DNA from: Manihot esculenta
Taxonomy: Eukaryota; Streptophyta; Magnoliopsida; Malpighiales; Euphorbiaceae
Direction: 5' to 3'
Assembly: GCF_001659605.2 (NCBI RefSeq)
Contig: NC_035161.2
Coordinates: 6,032,662 to 6,096,661, forward strand
Length of the DNA: 64,000 bases
A model generated the notes under the pieces. That model was not told the DNA's origin and searched no databases. It worked only from the letters and a program-made list of their open reading frames with translations. This document shows, one piece after another, positions 61,967 to 64,000 of the stretch. The translations under genes and the position numbers were made by a program. Every line of letters starts with the position of its first letter. Within the stretch, counting starts at the first letter, position 1.

Positions 61967-61999
61967 TCTACTGGTGGCCATGGCTTGTATATAACAATT

Positions 62000-62085
62000 C
62001 GAATACCTCACCGCTAACGGTACTACAGATTCAGAAATTCGAATATCAGACCGCTAATGTCACTACGGATTCAGACTTTGGACTT
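62000..62085. repeat. Two ~43-bp direct repeats
   Basis: CAATTCGAATACCTCACCGC and AAATTCGAATATCAGACCGC each lead a ~43-bp unit ending ACTACAGATTCAGA or ACTACGGATTCAGA. Short local duplication in non-coding spacer. Confidence 0.6.
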
Positions 62086-62685
62086 TAACGTCCGGTACCC
62101 GAATCGTTATATTGTGAGTTTAAGAGTAGTGACCTTGGTGTAGGCCTACAGGCAAGTCATGTCTGCCAAAAATGGAGTGCAAAATGGGACCCATTGTCGA
62201 TGGAAAATTATTATATGCAATCTAACAACTCTATTTTTGTCCATATTAATTAAAATTTAGGTAAAATTATTATTTGATCCTTATACTATAGTAAAATCTA
62301 TTAGTTAAAATTTTTTATTTTAAAAAATATATTTAAATATTTTTAAATTTTAAAAATTTATTTATTAATTTTAATTATTAAATATTATAAAAAAATAAAA
62401 TATTTTTAATATAAATAATTAATTAATAAATATTTTTATAAAATTAATATATCAACTAATGAGTGTTTTTATATTAAAAGAATTAAATAATAAAACTATT
62501 AATAATTAAAATTAACGAAATAACTAGTTAATAAATTTTTATAAATTTTAAATATATTTTAGTATATTTTTTAAAATTAAAACATTGGCTAATAAATTTT
62601 TTCCGGATTAAATTGTAATTTTTTTATAAAATTTAACTATGTATTCAATTTTAAATATATTAATTAATTCATTAATTGAGACTAA

Positions 62686-63036
62686 GGGGAGCATTATTCG
62701 ATCCAAACTGAAAAAATTGATTAAATTGAATTAATTTAAAATTTTAATTAAATTTTTTATTTATTTCATTTCAGTTGGTTTTTTAATTTTAAAATTTTTT
62801 ATTATTTTAATTCGGTTCGAATTTATTCAAAAAGAATAAAAAAATAAAGTGATAGCATGTTAAAATATTTTAATTAAATTTTAAAATATTAAAAATAAAA
62901 TATAAAATAATAAAAAATTTAATCAATCAAATCAATTCGATTTAATTTGATTTGATTTTTGCTCAAAATCAATTCGATTTGATTTTTAATTTATTCGATT
63001 TAATTTTAAACCGAACTGACCGAATACTCATCCCTA
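62686..63036 (+). mobile_element. Tourist-like MITE, copy 3
   Basis: About 350 bp. Ends GGGGAGCATTATTCG and, on the other strand, GGGATGAGTATTCG, flanked on both sides by TAA, which fits the 3-bp TWA target duplication of PIF/Harbinger-type elements. Interior resembles copy 2 (AAAGTGATAGCATG, AATTCGATTTGATTTTT). Confidence 0.7.
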
Positions 63037-64000
63037 ATTCAGACCTACTTTCAAAAATTTAATAGAAAAAATATTAATCTCTTGGTCCTATTATTTTTAT
63101 TTATGTTTTTCTTTTTAGTTATCTACTTTTATTTTTTACACTATAATAATATATAAATTTTTTATTATAATTTTTTATTTTATTTATAAAAAATCTCATA
63201 AAATATTTTTTATTATTTAATAAAATTTAATATTTTTAAGATAAATATAATTAAAAAATTAATAAAAATATTATTTTTTAAAAAACAAATAAAAATTAGG
63301 AGACGAAAAAATAAAATAATTACATTTATTTGAAATTCAATGTTTGAGACTTAAAGTTAGGTGTACTTTTAAACACCGGCAGATGCAAAAATTTGATTGA
63401 AAAAGAGTCTAATTTAAATAATAAAAATAATTATTTGATAATTTGTATTAAAAAGATATATTTACAAATATTTTAATAAAATTATTTAGAACATATTTTG
63501 TATAATAAAAAATAAAAAATAATTATTTTAATTTAATTCTAATATATTGTTAACTTTTTGCAAGAAATTTTCTTTTATAGCAGAAAAAACTGATTTTATT
63601 TTATTATCACAGAAAAAACTGATTTTATTATTTTATTTTATAATCTTTATTTATCTTTTTTGTCCTATAATTATTATCCACTTATTTTTTTATATTATAA
63701 TCCTATTTAATTTTATTTTATTTTTAAAATATCTCTTAATATTTAATAAAATTAAATATGTTTAAAAGATATAAATAAAAAATTAATAAAAAAGTTATAT
63801 TTTTTAATATGTATAAAAAAATAAATAAAAAATAAAGTGAATAAAAATTATGGGACGAAAAAGTAATCGTAATAAAGTGGATAATAATATTGAGAGAATT
63901 AAAAAAGATAAAAAAAATTAAGAAGTTATTTATGATTAAATTATTAAATATAATAAATATATAAAATTTATATTCCTTTAAACATATTTATAAAAGTAAA
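63037..64000. other. AT-rich spacer at the window end
   Basis: Extremely AT-rich, with two adjacent copies of CAGAAAAAACTGATTTTATT (about 63581 and 63610). Nothing else seen. Confidence 0.6.

Noticed and set aside
1..64000. tRNA, rRNA or snoRNA genes
   Set aside because: None recognised by eye; the only tRNA-like match is the primer-binding site of the chromovirus.

Overview
This is a 64 kb piece of plant nuclear genome. The evidence is spliceosomal introns, Ty3/gypsy and Ty1/copia LTR retrotransposons primed by initiator tRNA-Met, an L1-type LINE, PLS-class pentatricopeptide repeat (PPR) genes, a chloroplast Clp adaptor and a plant-specific DUF863 gene. Gene content and style suggest a eudicot, probably Malpighiales/Euphorbiaceae such as cassava; that assignment is inference from memory.

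Layout. 1-17550 is a nested retrotransposon block. A decayed Tat-lineage Ty3/gypsy element on the + strand supplies the pol remnant (1-2255), a ~67-bp tandem repeat (about 2500-3190), a decayed, intron-containing gene on the opposite strand (about 3770-4225 and 14027-16560) and a probable 3' LTR from 16741. A very young, apparently intact chromovirus (Tekay/Del type) occupies 4226-14026 on the - strand inside that antisense gene. It is flanked by a 355-bp direct duplication instead of the usual 5-bp one. 17550-19270 is AT-rich spacer.

20017-31626 (+) is a 14-exon gene for a macro-domain plus CRAL-TRIO (GDAP2-like) protein. Its introns carry an inverted-repeat element with a copia deletion derivative nested inside, a 1.2-kb foldback, a partial duplication of exon 8 and one or two solo LTRs. 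33130-36590 (-) is a dead L1-type LINE. 38152-41210 (+) is an 8-exon gene for the chloroplast Clp adaptor ClpF. 42480-44882 (+) and 45407-47539 (-) are two convergent intronless E-class PPR genes. 51284-58500 (-) is a DUF863 gene with three coding exons and long 5' UTR introns. The remaining spacers (47640-51283 and 58650-64000) are very AT-rich and hold three copies of a Tourist-like MITE.

From memory, the closest Arabidopsis relatives are At1g69340, At2g03390, At1g69350, At2g03380 and At1g69360 in this order. The window therefore interleaves two Arabidopsis blocks and looks like an unfractionated ancestral order. I see no operon-like or otherwise clearly new gene system. The most unusual signals are the long duplication at the young retrotransposon, its dense TTCGG-N3-CCGAA sites, the spliced antisense gene of the Tat element, and the duplicated exon that would act as a poison exon.
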